Part shown: piece by piece, positions 8,655-16,531 of the stretch | Position numbering within the stretch: the stretch's first letter is position 1 | Layout of the letters: each line of letters opens with the position of its first letter | Origin: Ramlibacter tataouinensis | GTDB lineage: Bacteria; Pseudomonadota; Gammaproteobacteria; Burkholderiales; Burkholderiaceae_C | Direction: 5' to 3' | Assembly: GCF_027941915.1 (NCBI RefSeq) | Contig: NZ_CP116009.1 | Span: 1,426,001 to 1,490,000, forward strand | Length of the DNA: 64,000 nucleotides | Made by a program: the position numbers and the translations under genes | Notes under the pieces: model-generated | What the model saw: the letters and a program-made list of their open reading frames with translations, nothing else | Databases searched by the model: none | What the model was told of the DNA's origin: nothing

Positions 8655-9337
8655 CCGAACCCGCCGATCGCATCAACGCCGCCGCGCTGCTGCTGGCGCG
8701 CGGCCTGCCTTCGCAAGCGGCCGTGGCCGGCCCCGACGGCAGCGCGGACTACGCCGCCTTGCGCTCGCAAGTGGCGCAGGCCGCGGGCGCCTGGCACGAT
8801 TTCGGGGTGGAACCCGGCGAGGTCGTGCTGCTGCGCCTGCCGCCGGGCTTGGAGCGCAGCGTCGCCTTCCTCGGCGCGATTTGGGCCGGCGCGGTGCCGG
8901 TGCCGCTGGGCGAAGGCGACGAGGGCCATCGCGGCGACCCCTGGGACGCGCACGCGCCCGCCCGCTTCATCCTGGCCGCCTCGCGCGCCGGCTACGCCTC
9001 GGCCTGGCGCGACAGCGTGCTCACGCGGCTGGAGTGGCGTGCCGGGCTCGGCGCGGCCGGCGCCGCCGAGCCCGTCGCGCTGCCGCCCCAGGCGCCCTGC
9101 TGCTGGACCGAGCCGCGCCGCCGCGGCGGCGACGGCGCCCGGCTGCTGCGGCACGCGTTCGCGCAATTGCAACCGCGCGAAGTGCCGAGCGCCGGCGGCG
9201 AGCCGGTCGAGGCGCCGACCATGCTGGCGCTGCTGCGGGCGTTGCGGCGCGGCGCCAGCGCCGTCATCGGCGACGCGGCCGGCGCCGGCTCCGCACCGCG
9301 GCGCACCGCCCCGGCCGAAGCGCTGGCACTGCCATGA
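8651..9337 (+). CDS. Truncated, probably non-catalytic paralogue of the N-terminal part of the CoA ligase
   Basis: 228 residues. Its first ~110 residues parallel the start of the ligase domain encoded just upstream: INAAALLLARG versus FNAAALLLAGG, QVAQAAGAWHDFG versus RVAQAAAVWQARG, and RSVAFLGAIWAGAVPV versus WVVAFLGTIWAGGVAV. The phosphate-binding loop, the YGxSE motif and the catalytic lysine are all missing, so it should not make acyl-adenylate. The last ~90 residues are Arg/Ala/Pro-rich and match nothing I recognise. It overlaps the fusion gene (ATGA) and the next gene (ATGA), so it is probably translated. It may be a partner or regulatory fragment from tandem duplication, or a decaying copy. 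Confidence 0.6.
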   Translation: MTEPADRINAAALLLARGLPSQAAVAGPDGSADYAALRSQVAQAAGAWHDFGVEPGEVVLLRLPPGLERSVAFLGAIWAGAVPVPLGEGDEGHRGDPWDAHAPARFILAASRAGYASAWRDSVLTRLEWRAGLGAAGAAEPVALPPQAPCCWTEPRRRGGDGARLLRHAFAQLQPREVPSAGGEPVEAPTMLALLRALRRGASAVIGDAAGAGSAPRRTAPAEALALP

Positions 9338-9585
9338 ACGCCGCATCCGTCCCGACCTGGACCGAGGACGGCCTCGAGCACCTGGACGTGCGCGGCCTGC
9401 CGCCGCCGCAGCCGCTGGTGATCATCCTGCGCTGGCTGCAGCAGGGCGCGCGCCGCGCGCCGCTGCTGGTGCACCTGGAGCGCGACCCGGTGATGCTGTA
9501 CCCCGAGCTGGCCGAGATCGGCTGGGAGGGCGTGCGGCAACCGGGTGCGCCGGGCGACGTCCGATTGCTGCTGAGGCCGTCGTGA
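9334..9585 (+). CDS. DUF2249 domain protein
   Basis: 83 residues. The core LDVRGLPPPQPLVIILRWLQ followed by PLLVHLERDPVMLYPELAE is the DUF2249 pattern, a small TusA/SirA-like fold in which an invariant DVRxLPP stretch opens the domain. Proteins of this type commonly sit beside hemerythrins, NnrS and denitrification or nitric-oxide genes, as here. No biochemical role is established to my knowledge. The start overlaps the previous stop (ATGA). A 19-codon frame (9585-9644) could bridge to the next gene, but I see no evidence that it encodes a working peptide. Confidence 0.75.
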   Translation: MNAASVPTWTEDGLEHLDVRGLPPPQPLVIILRWLQQGARRAPLLVHLERDPVMLYPELAEIGWEGVRQPGAPGDVRLLLRPS

Positions 9586-9640
9586 TGAGCGCCGTCCGCC
9601 CGCCCGCGTGCACGGCCGCCCGCGACTGGGAGGTGCGGCC

Positions 9641-10918
9641 GTGAACGCGATCGGCGGCGCCTTCCTCGGCGGCGCCAGCGGCCGGCTGCTGCCCGCCTCG
9701 GTGCCGCTGCGCTTCTTCGGCACGGCGGCCGCCTGCCACGTGCTGGCCTGGCTGGCCCTGGCGCTGGCGCCGGGCGACTGGCTGCAGTTCGCCGGCGGAC
9801 TGGGCTGGCCGCTGGCGGGGCTGCACCTGTTGACGCTGGGCGTGTTCGGCATGACCGCGCTGGGCGCCGCCGCCCAACTGCTGCCGGTGGCCACGCGCCA
9901 GGCGCCCGTCGGCGAGCGCGCCCTGGCGGCGATCTGGTGGTTCTACAGCGGCGGGCTGGCGCTGCTGGCGCTGGGCATGGGGCTGGCGCGGCCATCGTGG
10001 CTGCTGGCCGGCGGCAGTGCCGTGGGCGCCGCGCTGGCCGCCTGGTCGCTGCTGGTGGCGCGCCACCTGCTGGGGGCGCGCGGCATGCCCGGCGTGCTGA
10101 TGCATGCCTGGGGCGCGCTGGCGTCGCTGCTGGTGCTGCTGGCGTCGGCCCTGCTGCTGATCGCCGGCTGGCAGGGCTGGCCGGCGCCCGCGCGCGCCGA
10201 GCTGCTGCCGCTGCACCTGCTGTTCGCCCCGTTCGGCTTCATGGGGCTGCTGGTGCTGGGGCTGTCGTACATCCTGGTGCCGATGTTCACGCTGGCGCAT
10301 CCCACGCCCAGCGAACGGCTGCAGCTGGCCTCGGGCGGGCTGGTCATGGCGGGGCTGCTGCTGGGTGCGGCTGCGGTGCTGATGCCGGACCTGGCGCTGC
10401 TGCGCGGCGCCGCCTGGGCCGCCGGCAGCACCGGCGTGCTGCTGCACCTGGTCCTGATGCGCCGCTCGATCACCCAGGGCATGCGCAAGTCGCTCGGCCG
10501 CTCGTTCGTGCTGCTGCACCTGGGCTGGGGCGCGCTGCTGCTGACGCTGGTGCTGGGCGGCGTGCTGTGGGCCGGCGTCGACGACGCGCGGCTGCGCGCC
10601 GGCTTCGCGCTGGCGCTGCTGGCCTGGCTGCTGAGCACGGTGCTCGGCTTCATGCAGCGCATCCTGCCGTTCCTGGCGGCGCTGCACGCGGCGGCCGGCC
10701 GGCGGCGCGGGCCCACGGCGTCGTCGCTCACCCACGAGCCCTCGCTGCGCGTGCACTTCGCCTGCCACGCGGCCGCGTTCGGCCTGCTGGCGCTGGCGGT
10801 GCTGCTGCAGGCGCCGCTGCTGGCGCGGCTGGCCGCGGTCGTCGGGCTGGCGGGCGCGGGCGCGTTCGCGGCCTTCCATGTGCACCTGCTGCGGCGCCTG
10901 CGCGCCGCCCGGAATTGA
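9641..10918 (+). CDS. NnrS-like polytopic membrane protein
   Basis: 425 residues from a GTG start at 9641 (VNAIGGAFLGG); no better in-frame ATG exists before the first membrane helix. About ten to twelve hydrophobic helices cover nearly the whole length, with histidines and short basic loops between them (ARHLLGARG, RRSITQGMRKSLGRSF). The pattern resembles NnrS and the related heme-copper-oxidase-like membrane proteins encoded near nitric-oxide metabolism genes. With DUF2249 upstream and a hemerythrin downstream, a role in nitrosative stress or NO handling is the best inference. The exact family is uncertain because helix-rich sequence gives few diagnostic motifs. Confidence 0.6.
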   Translation: MNAIGGAFLGGASGRLLPASVPLRFFGTAAACHVLAWLALALAPGDWLQFAGGLGWPLAGLHLLTLGVFGMTALGAAAQLLPVATRQAPVGERALAAIWWFYSGGLALLALGMGLARPSWLLAGGSAVGAALAAWSLLVARHLLGARGMPGVLMHAWGALASLLVLLASALLLIAGWQGWPAPARAELLPLHLLFAPFGFMGLLVLGLSYILVPMFTLAHPTPSERLQLASGGLVMAGLLLGAAAVLMPDLALLRGAAWAAGSTGVLLHLVLMRRSITQGMRKSLGRSFVLLHLGWGALLLTLVLGGVLWAGVDDARLRAGFALALLAWLLSTVLGFMQRILPFLAALHAAAGRRRGPTASSLTHEPSLRVHFACHAAAFGLLALAVLLQAPLLARLAAVVGLAGAGAFAAFHVHLLRRLRAARN

Positions 10919-10988
10919 AGAAGGTCAAGGCGGCGGCGACGCCTTGTGCCTATCGTGGATCGACCGGAAGTTCCCGAGGAGACGCAAC

Positions 10989-11471
10989 ATGAGCACCACC
11001 CAAGTCGGACGCATGCTGGACGAAGAGCACCGCACCAACCTCGACCTGCTGGCCCGGGTCGAGCAGGCGATCGGGCGTGCGCCCGCGGCCACCGAGGAGC
11101 TGACGCGCCTGCTGCAGCGGTTCGCGCATGCGATCGAGTTCGACATCGGCCGGCACTTCCAGTTCGAGGAGGAGTTCCTGTTCCCGCGCATGGCGGAGGC
11201 CGGCGACGGCGCCATGGCCGAGCTGATGACCGAGGAGCACCAGTCGATCCGCGAGGTCGCCGCCGAACTGCTGCCGCTGGTGCGCCTCGTCGCCGCCGGC
11301 CAGGTCGACGAGGAATCCTGGGACCGGCTGCGCATGCTCACGCTGGAACTGGTGGAGCGCCAGGTCAGCCACATCCAGAAGGAGACCATGGCGCTGCTGC
11401 CGCTGCTGGAGGACCTGCTGGATGCGCAGACCGACGGCGAGCTGGCGCTGGAGTATTCGGCAGAGGCTTGA
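10989..11471 (+). CDS. Hemerythrin HHE domain protein
   Basis: 160 residues, mostly helical. The metal-binding pattern is visible: EEHRT near residue 11, then IGRHFQFEEEFLFPRM near 53-68 with the HxxxE pair, EEHQSIRE near 82-89, and a late HIQKE near 130. Hemerythrins bind O2 or NO at a non-heme diiron centre and can act as sensors, scavengers or iron-centre repair proteins (the YtfE type). The ATG at 10989 follows a clear GAGGAGACG ribosome site. It lies 70 nt after the NnrS-like gene and is the last gene of the left-hand operon, supporting an O2/NO-protection role for the operon tail. Confidence 0.82.
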   Translation: MSTTQVGRMLDEEHRTNLDLLARVEQAIGRAPAATEELTRLLQRFAHAIEFDIGRHFQFEEEFLFPRMAEAGDGAMAELMTEEHQSIREVAAELLPLVRLVAAGQVDEESWDRLRMLTLELVERQVSHIQKETMALLPLLEDLLDAQTDGELALEYSAEA

Positions 11472-11481
11472 GGCGCCTCAA
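11468..11481. repeat. Perfect 14-bp palindrome over the hemerythrin stop codon
   Basis: The sequence TTGAGGCGCCTCAA is a perfect palindrome that includes the TGA stop of the hemerythrin gene. It has no loop, so it is a poor terminator hairpin. No plus-strand gene starts downstream. It resembles an FNR half-site pair but with G/C instead of T/A at the inner positions, so I do not call it a regulator site. Confidence 0.35.
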
Positions 11482-11610
11482 AGCAGGAAGCCGTCTTACC
11501 GGGGTTGCCGGGAGGACCGTGCCGAGCCGGACCCAGAAAGTGTCGTGGTTGCTTGCACCCGTGCTGCGGTTCCCGCGGCGAGCGGCGCCTGGCGGGGCTG
11601 ATTTGTGGGG

Positions 11611-11779
11611 CGCCGCGAAATTTCTCCGGCCTGGGGCAGCGCGCCGCAGGCGCGCGACCGTGCTCTGACTGGCGGCATCTGTTTGAGCAGCGCGACGAAG
11701 GAGCGCAGCGAGTTATGCCGCCCGCCCCAGGCCGGAGAAATTTCGCGGGAAGCCCCTGCGAGCGACAGCGAGCAGGGGC
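11611..11779. repeat. Fold-back intergenic repeat with a 25-bp perfect inverted repeat and nested hairpins
   Basis: Between the hemerythrin and ubiD genes lies a non-coding element. Its outer arms, 11613-11637 and 11724-11748, are exact reverse complements of 25 nt. Inside are a second perfect pair (GGCGGCAT at 11671-11678, ATGCCGCC at 11715-11722) and a short hairpin at 11639-11655. A further stem flanks the right side (GCCCCTGC at 11752-11759, GCAGGGGC at 11772-11779). The core has the look of dispersed intergenic elements I associate with Burkholderiales genomes. The rest of the 468-nt gap shows no gene I can support apart from the short repeat at 11852. Confidence 0.75.
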
Positions 11780-11851
11780 CGCCACACCATGAAGCACCGC
11801 CAGGCGCCGCCCGCCGCGCCCCCCGAACGTCGTGCGGGCTCCCGGGCCGAA

Positions 11852-11890
11852 GGCGCGTTGCGCAGGATCCCCCGGCTTCGCGGGGACGAC
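11852..11890. repeat. Short dispersed repeat (copy 1 of a GGCGCGTTGCG...GGATCCCCC unit)
   Basis: This stretch shares the order GGCGCGTTGCG, GGATCCCCC, GCGGGG with 22360-22400, and both copies sit at a gene 3' end. It contains a small GC hairpin around CCCCGGCTTCGCGGGG. It resembles the short palindromic repeats often misread as small proteins in high-GC genomes. Only two related copies plus looser relatives at 30661 and 32381 are in this window. Confidence 0.55.
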
Positions 11891-11939
11891 GAGGTTGGGC
11901 TTCTCGTCCACCTATTCAAATCGCCGAAACCAAAGCGGG

Positions 11940-13421
11940 TCACAACCCCAGCCCCTCGCACAGCACCCGGGCCCGCTCGCGCACCGCCGCCTCCATCTCG
12001 ATCGGCCGGCCCCACTCGCGCGACGTCTCCCCCGGCCACTTGTTGGTGGCGTCCATCCCCATCTTGCTGCCCAGCCCGGCTTCCGGCGAGGCGAAGTCCA
12101 GGTAGTCGATCGGGGTGCGCTCGACCAGCATCGTGTCGCGCGCCGGGTCCATGCGGGTGGACATGGCCCACACCACCTCGCGCCAGTCGCGCACGTCCAC
12201 GTCGGCGTCGACCACGATCACGAACTTGGTGTAGAGGAACTGGCGCAGGTGGCTCCACACGCCCATCATCACCCGCCGTGCGTGGCCGGGGTAGGCCTTG
12301 CGGATCGCCACCACCGCCACCCGGTAGCTGCAGGCCTCGGGCGGCAGGTGGAAATCGGTGATCTCGGGAAAGGCGCGCTGCAGCAGCGGCACGAACAGCT
12401 CGTTCATCGCCAGCCCCAGCACCGACGGCTCGTCGGGCGGCTTGCCGGTGTAGGTGGAGTGGTAGATCGGCTCGCGCCGCATCGTGATGCGCTCCACCGT
12501 CAGCACCGGGAATTCGGCCTGCTCGTTGTAGTAGCCGGTGTGGTCGCCGTAGGGCCCTTCCAGCGCGTGCTCGTAGCCGCTGGCGTGGGCGGCGTCGGGG
12601 CGGATGTGGCCTTCCAGCACGATCTCGGCCGTGGCCGGCACCACCAGCGGCACGCCGAGGGCGGGCGTGACCTCGCTGCGGCTGCCGCGCAGCAGGCCGG
12701 CGAACTGGTACTCCGACAGCGCATCGGGCACCGGCGTCACCGCGCCGAGCAGGGTGGCCGGATCGGCGCCCAGCGCCACCGCCACCGGGTACGGCTGCCC
12801 GGGGTGCGCCAGCCCGTGGTCTCGGAAATCCAGTGCGCCGCCGCGGTGCGGCAGCCAGCGCATGATGAGGCGATTGCGACCCAGCACCTGCTGGCGGTAG
12901 ATGCCCAGGTTCTGGCGCGGCTTGTGCGGCCCGCGCGTGATGACCAGGCCCCAGGTGATCAGCGGCGCGACGTCGCCCGGCCAGCAATGCTGGATCGGCA
13001 GCCCGCCGAGATCGACCTCGGCGCCCTCCAGCACGCGCTGCTGGCAGGGCGCTCCCGACACCTGGCGCGGGTTCATGTGCCACAGCCGGCGCAGCAGCCC
13101 GCCCACGCCCATCATCTCCTTCAGGCCCTGCGGCGGCGCAGGCTCGCGCAGCCGCGCCAGCAGCTCGCCGATCGGCCGCAGCTCGCGCAGGTCGGACACT
13201 CCCATCGCCCGCGCCACCCGCTGCGGCGTGCCGAACAGGTTGCCCAGCACCGGCATCGAATGCCCGGCCGGCTGCTCGAACAGCAGCGCCGGGCCGCCGG
13301 CGCGCAGCACGCGGTCGCACACCGCCGTCATCTCCAGCACCGGCGACACCGGCTCGGCGATGCGGCGCAGCTCGCCGTCGGCCTCGAGCTGGCCGATGAA
13401 CTCGCGCAGGTCGCGGTACAT
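11940..13421 (-). CDS. ubiD: 4-hydroxy-3-polyprenylbenzoate decarboxylase UbiD
   Basis: 493 residues, the usual UbiD length. It decarboxylates polyprenyl-4-hydroxybenzoate in ubiquinone synthesis using prenylated FMN supplied by UbiX. Family stretches seen: [20 protein letters not shown] at the N terminus, the segment [20 protein letters not shown], the active-site motif [12 protein letters not shown], and the C-terminal [17 protein letters not shown]. The ATG at 13421 is preceded closely by the ubiX stop at 13430-13432, so it is the last gene of the ubiU-ubiV-ubiT-ubiX-ubiD operon. A role on other aryl acids is possible for UbiD relatives, but the operon makes ubiquinone the strong choice. 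Confidence 0.92.
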   Translation of the reverse strand: MYRDLREFIGQLEADGELRRIAEPVSPVLEMTAVCDRVLRAGGPALLFEQPAGHSMPVLGNLFGTPQRVARAMGVSDLRELRPIGELLARLREPAPPQGLKEMMGVGGLLRRLWHMNPRQVSGAPCQQRVLEGAEVDLGGLPIQHCWPGDVAPLITWGLVITRGPHKPRQNLGIYRQQVLGRNRLIMRWLPHRGGALDFRDHGLAHPGQPYPVAVALGADPATLLGAVTPVPDALSEYQFAGLLRGSRSEVTPALGVPLVVPATAEIVLEGHIRPDAAHASGYEHALEGPYGDHTGYYNEQAEFPVLTVERITMRREPIYHSTYTGKPPDEPSVLGLAMNELFVPLLQRAFPEITDFHLPPEACSYRVAVVAIRKAYPGHARRVMMGVWSHLRQFLYTKFVIVVDADVDVRDWREVVWAMSTRMDPARDTMLVERTPIDYLDFASPEAGLGSKMGMDATNKWPGETSREWGRPIEMEAAVRERARVLCEGLGL

Positions 13422-13429
13422 GGGCCGGT

Positions 13430-14005
13430 TCAGGCGGCGTCCTGCAGCCCGGCCCAGCGCGCCGACAGCGCGTGCGGCACATCCAGCAGGTCCAGCACCC
13501 GGGCCACCGCGTGGTCGACGATGTCCTCGACACTGCGCGGGCGCAGGTAGAACGCCGGCACCGGCGGGCAGACGATGGCGCCCATCTCGGTGACCGCCAC
13601 CATGTTGCGCAGGTGGCCCAGGTGCAGCGGCGTCTCGCGCGCCAGCAGCACCAGCCGGCGGCGTTCCTTCAGCGTGACGTCGGCGGCGCGCGTGACCAGG
13701 TTGTCGCCCAGCCCGTGGGCGATGGCGGCCAGCGTGCGCATCGAGCACGGTGCGACGATCATTCCGCGGCAGGGGAAGCTGCCGCTGGCGATGGTGGCGC
13801 CGACGTCGCGCGGGTCGTGGCTGACGTCGGCCAGCTCGGCCAACGATTGCGGCGCCATGCCCAGCTCGTGCCGGATGCTGCGGCCGGCCGCCTCCGACAT
13901 CACCAGGTGGGTCCGCACGCCCTCGCAGCCGCGCAGCACCTGCAGCAGCCGCCGGCCATAGACCGCGCCGCTGGCGCCGGTGATGGCGACGATCAGGGAC
14001 GTCAA
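13430..14005 (-). CDS. ubiX: Flavin prenyltransferase UbiX
   Basis: 191 residues when translated from a TTG at 14005. The flavin-binding N terminus [15 protein letters not shown] is followed by the conserved [17 protein letters not shown] near residue 75 and LLARETPLH near 120. UbiX joins dimethylallyl phosphate to FMN, making the prenylated cofactor required by UbiD, encoded 8 nt downstream. The TTG start overlaps the TGA stop of ubiT (TTGA), the same coupling seen elsewhere in the operon but with a rare start codon. No in-frame ATG lies close enough to the conserved N terminus to replace it. Confidence 0.92.
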   Translation of the reverse strand: MTSLIVAITGASGAVYGRRLLQVLRGCEGVRTHLVMSEAAGRSIRHELGMAPQSLAELADVSHDPRDVGATIASGSFPCRGMIVAPCSMRTLAAIAHGLGDNLVTRAADVTLKERRRLVLLARETPLHLGHLRNMVAVTEMGAIVCPPVPAFYLRPRSVEDIVDHAVARVLDLLDVPHALSARWAGLQDAA

Positions 14006-14451
14006 GAACGGCCCCGCCGCGGCCAGCCGCCATGCAGCAGCGGCCGCTCCAGCGCATCGAGCGTGTTCTTCACGATCAGGCCCAGCTCGGTGTCGCCTTC
14101 CATCGACAGGCGGCGGTCGAAGAACAGCATGTCGGCATCGACCGTGCGCTGCGCCAGGCGCAGGAAGTCGGGCCCGCTGGCCGTGATGGCGAGGTCGACC
14201 TGCGGTTGCCGCGGCAGCGGCTTGAAGCGCCGGCCGTCCCAGGTGAAGTCGAGCTGCACGCGGGCATCGCGCACGCCGATGCGCAGGCGCTTGCCGCGCA
14301 GCCGCTCGGACACGTCCAGCGGCAGTTGCGGGGCCAGGCCGACATTGAGCGCGGTGGCCAGCGCCAGGCTGGCGGGAAAGGAAGGCAGCCGCTGCAGCAC
14401 CGCGGCGATGGGCGCCGGGCACTCGGGCAGGCGCAGTTCGGTGGCTGCCAT
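14002..14451 (-). CDS. ubiT: UbiT-like SCP2-domain ubiquinone biosynthesis accessory protein
   Basis: 149 residues with an SCP2 sterol-carrier lipid-binding fold. The segment [21 protein letters not shown] is followed by [20 protein letters not shown], then the acidic stretch [16 protein letters not shown] near residue 125. This matches E. coli UbiT (YhbT), which binds isoprenoid intermediates and is needed for O2-independent ubiquinone synthesis together with UbiU and UbiV. The gene follows ubiV with a one-base TGATG overlap and ends inside the ubiX start. Function is assigned from family plus operon; the short SCP2 domain alone would be less specific. Confidence 0.88.
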   Translation of the reverse strand: MAATELRLPECPAPIAAVLQRLPSFPASLALATALNVGLAPQLPLDVSERLRGKRLRIGVRDARVQLDFTWDGRRFKPLPRQPQVDLAITASGPDFLRLAQRTVDADMLFFDRRLSMEGDTELGLIVKNTLDALERPLLHGGWPRRGRS

Positions 14452-15353
14452 CAGGCCGCTCCTGCGACCTGGGCCAGGCCGGCCTTGCCGTGCCAATAGC
14501 CGTTGCAGGGCTCTCCGGGCAGCAGCTCGCGCAAGGCCTGCTGCCCGCTGCCGGCGGCCAGCTCGCCGCGACGCACCGCGTCGAACAGCCGCACCACCTC
14601 GGCCATCTGCCTGGACTGCGGGCTCAGCCGCAGCACGTCCACGCCCATCGCCTGCAGTTCCGGCACCTCGCCGATCAGGCTGTGCACGCGCGCCGATTGC
14701 GTCTGGATGCCGTTGAGCACCAGGAAGGGTTCGCCCTCGCGCGTGGACAGCAGCAGGCCGTCGGGGTCGTTGATGCACAGGAAGCCGCAATCGTCCTTGG
14801 GCAGGTTGTGGTGGCGGGCGGTGAAGCAGCGCGCCGAGTACGCCAGCGGCAGGCGCCCGAACGCGAACACCTCGGTCTGCAGGCCCGCCGGCCGGGCCGC
14901 CTGCAGCGCCGGCAGGCCTTCGCGCCCGATCTCCAGCGGCACCACCCAGCGCATGGCGCCCAGCCCGGCCATCCACTGCAGCGAGTCGGCGTTGAACAGG
15001 TTCAGGTGCACGCCGGCCACGAAGGGCCCGCGCGCGGCGACGCTGCGCACCGCGCCCATGTCGTTGGCCTCGACCCGGAATGAGCCGTTGGCGGCGATGC
15101 GCTGCATGGCCGCCACGTCGCTGCCCGACTCCAGCAGCACCTGGGTGGACAGCACCACCTGCTTGCCGGCGTCCTGCAGCATCCGGGCGATCTCCAGCCA
15201 GTCGGCCGGGCGCAGCTCGTGGCGGCGCGAGCACACCACCTCGCCGAGGTAGACGATGTCGACCGGCCAGCCGGCGGCATCGGCATAGAAGGACAGCACT
15301 TCCGGGCGGGGCCAGTAGTACTGGATGGGACCGAGCGACAGCTGCATGCTCAT
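14451..15353 (-). CDS. ubiV: UbiV, O2-independent ubiquinone hydroxylase subunit (peptidase U32 family)
   Basis: 300 residues. Peptidase-U32-family protein that with UbiU hydroxylates ubiquinone precursors without O2, using prephenate as oxygen donor in characterised systems. The [4Fe-4S] ligands are recognisable: VVCSRRHEL near residue 40 and the ARCFTARHH...DDCGFLC cluster near 180-197. The conserved N terminus [16 protein letters not shown] supports the ATG at 15353, which overlaps the ubiU stop (ATGA). The protein matches E. coli UbiV (YhbV) in length and cysteine spacing. Confidence 0.92.
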   Translation of the reverse strand: MSMQLSLGPIQYYWPRPEVLSFYADAAGWPVDIVYLGEVVCSRRHELRPADWLEIARMLQDAGKQVVLSTQVLLESGSDVAAMQRIAANGSFRVEANDMGAVRSVAARGPFVAGVHLNLFNADSLQWMAGLGAMRWVVPLEIGREGLPALQAARPAGLQTEVFAFGRLPLAYSARCFTARHHNLPKDDCGFLCINDPDGLLLSTREGEPFLVLNGIQTQSARVHSLIGEVPELQAMGVDVLRLSPQSRQMAEVVRLFDAVRRGELAAGSGQQALRELLPGEPCNGYWHGKAGLAQVAGAA

Positions 15354-16384
15354 TTCCAGGGGCGGTGGTAGGCGCCCAGCGTGTGCTGCTGGCCCTCGGC
15401 GAGCTGGTCCAGCTGCACCATCCAGCGCGTGTTGACGGCGTAGCGGTGCGACAGCGCCAGGCACTGGTCGATCGCCTCGCGCCAGACCCGCGTGACCTGC
15501 GCCACGTAGGCTGGGCTGCGCTGGCGACCCTCGATCTTGACGGCGCGCACGCCGATCTTCACGAGTTGCGGCAGCAGCTCCAGCGCATTGAGGCTGGTGG
15601 GCTCTTCCACCGCGTAGTAGGCCTTCTCGTCGGCGACGTCGAAGCGGCCCTTGCACAGCGTGGGGTAGCCGGCCTTCTCGCCGGCGCCGTAGCGATCGAT
15701 CAGCACGCCGCCCAGGCGCGCCTCCAGCCCCTGCGGCTTTTCCTCCCAGCGCACCGCCTTGGCCGGCGAGCACACGCCGTGCATGTTGGGCGACTCGCCG
15801 GTGGCGTACGACGACAGCGCACAGCGGCCCTCGACCATCACGCACAGGCTGCCGAAGCCGAACACCTCGATCTCCACCGGCGTGTGGGCTATCACGTGGC
15901 GCACCTGCTCGAGCGACAGCACCCGCGGCAGCACCGCCCGCTGGATGCCGAACTGCTCGTGGTACAGGTTGATGGCCTCGTGGTTGGTGGCCGAGCCCTG
16001 CACCGACAGGTGCAGCCGCAGCTTCGGGTGCTGGCGCGCGGCGTACTGCATCAGGCCGGGGTCGGCCAGGATCACCGCATCGACGCCCATCGCCGCGGCG
16101 GTGTCGACGGCAGCGCGCCAGCGGCCCGGGTCGCCCGGCGCCGGGTAGGTGTTGATGGCCATCAGCACCTTGCAGCCGCGCCCGTGGGCGTGGCGGATGC
16201 CTTCCGCGATGGCCTTCTCGTCGAAGTTCAGGCCGGCGAAGTTGCGCGCGTTGGTGGCGTCGCGCAGGCCCAGGTAGACGCAGTCGGCGCCTTCGTCGAC
16301 GGCGGCGCGCAGGGCGGGCAGGCTGCCGGCGGGGCAGACGAGTTCGAGCCGGGCCGGCTCGGCTGTGACGGATGGGGCAGGCAC
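15350..16384 (-). CDS. ubiU: UbiU, O2-independent ubiquinone hydroxylase subunit (peptidase U32 family)
   Basis: 344 residues from a GTG at 16384, chosen because it is the only common start codon just before the conserved beginning [20 protein letters not shown]. An in-frame TTG at 16462 would place the start inside the FNR box and is rejected. The four [4Fe-4S] cysteines are visible in [24 protein letters not shown] and PTLCKGR, as in E. coli UbiU (YhbU). UbiU and UbiV form the anaerobic hydroxylase of the ubiquinone pathway. First gene of a five-gene operon whose promoter region carries an FNR box about 70 nt upstream, so induction at low O2 is expected. Confidence 0.93.
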   Translation of the reverse strand: MPAPSVTAEPARLELVCPAGSLPALRAAVDEGADCVYLGLRDATNARNFAGLNFDEKAIAEGIRHAHGRGCKVLMAINTYPAPGDPGRWRAAVDTAAAMGVDAVILADPGLMQYAARQHPKLRLHLSVQGSATNHEAINLYHEQFGIQRAVLPRVLSLEQVRHVIAHTPVEIEVFGFGSLCVMVEGRCALSSYATGESPNMHGVCSPAKAVRWEEKPQGLEARLGGVLIDRYGAGEKAGYPTLCKGRFDVADEKAYYAVEEPTSLNALELLPQLVKIGVRAVKIEGRQRSPAYVAQVTRVWREAIDQCLALSHRYAVNTRWMVQLDQLAEGQQHTLGAYHRPWK

Positions 16385-16448
16385 GTGGCGGGCAGCGGAC
16401 GCGAAGCGGTGACAACCTGCACGATAGGGCCGGGCTTGCGAAAAAACC

Positions 16449-16462
16449 TTGATCTTCTTCAA
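16449..16462. promoter_or_regulatory. FNR box between ubiU and the FNR-type regulator
   Basis: TTGATCTTCTTCAA matches the FNR/ANR consensus TTGAT-N4-ATCAA at nine of ten defined positions (one inner T for A). It is centred about 71 nt from the ubiU start and 76 nt from the start of the divergent regulator, so it could activate ubiUVTXD and also tune the regulator gene itself. This is the only close match I found in an intergenic region of the window. Confidence 0.75.
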
Positions 16463-16497
16463 GGTCTCGCGCCGCGGCCCCTGCTGGAATCGTCACC

Positions 16498-16520
16498 GTG
16501 CCGTTTTCTGCACACGGCAC
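16498..16520 (+). promoter_or_regulatory. Inverted repeat in the leader of the FNR-type regulator gene
   Basis: GTGCCGT (16498-16504) and ACGGCAC (16514-16520) are perfect 7-nt complements with a 9-nt spacer. The pair sits directly before the CGGAGACCGCC ribosome-site region. It could be a leader hairpin or a second operator. Short GC arms occur by chance in this DNA, so confidence is limited. Confidence 0.35.
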
Positions 16521-16531
16521 CGGAGACCGCC

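Noticed and set aside
9585-9644. A 19-codon gene between the DUF2249 and NnrS-like genes
   Set aside because: It is too short to judge, has no ribosome site and most likely only reflects start-stop overlap in GC-rich DNA.
11468-11481. TTGAGGCGCCTCAA as an FNR-type operator
   Set aside because: Inner bases differ from TTGAT/ATCAA on both sides and it covers a stop codon with no downstream gene on that strand.
16385-16462. A longer UbiU beginning at TTG 16462
   Set aside because: It would start inside the FNR box and add a segment unlike known UbiU proteins; the conserved sequence begins just after GTG 16384.
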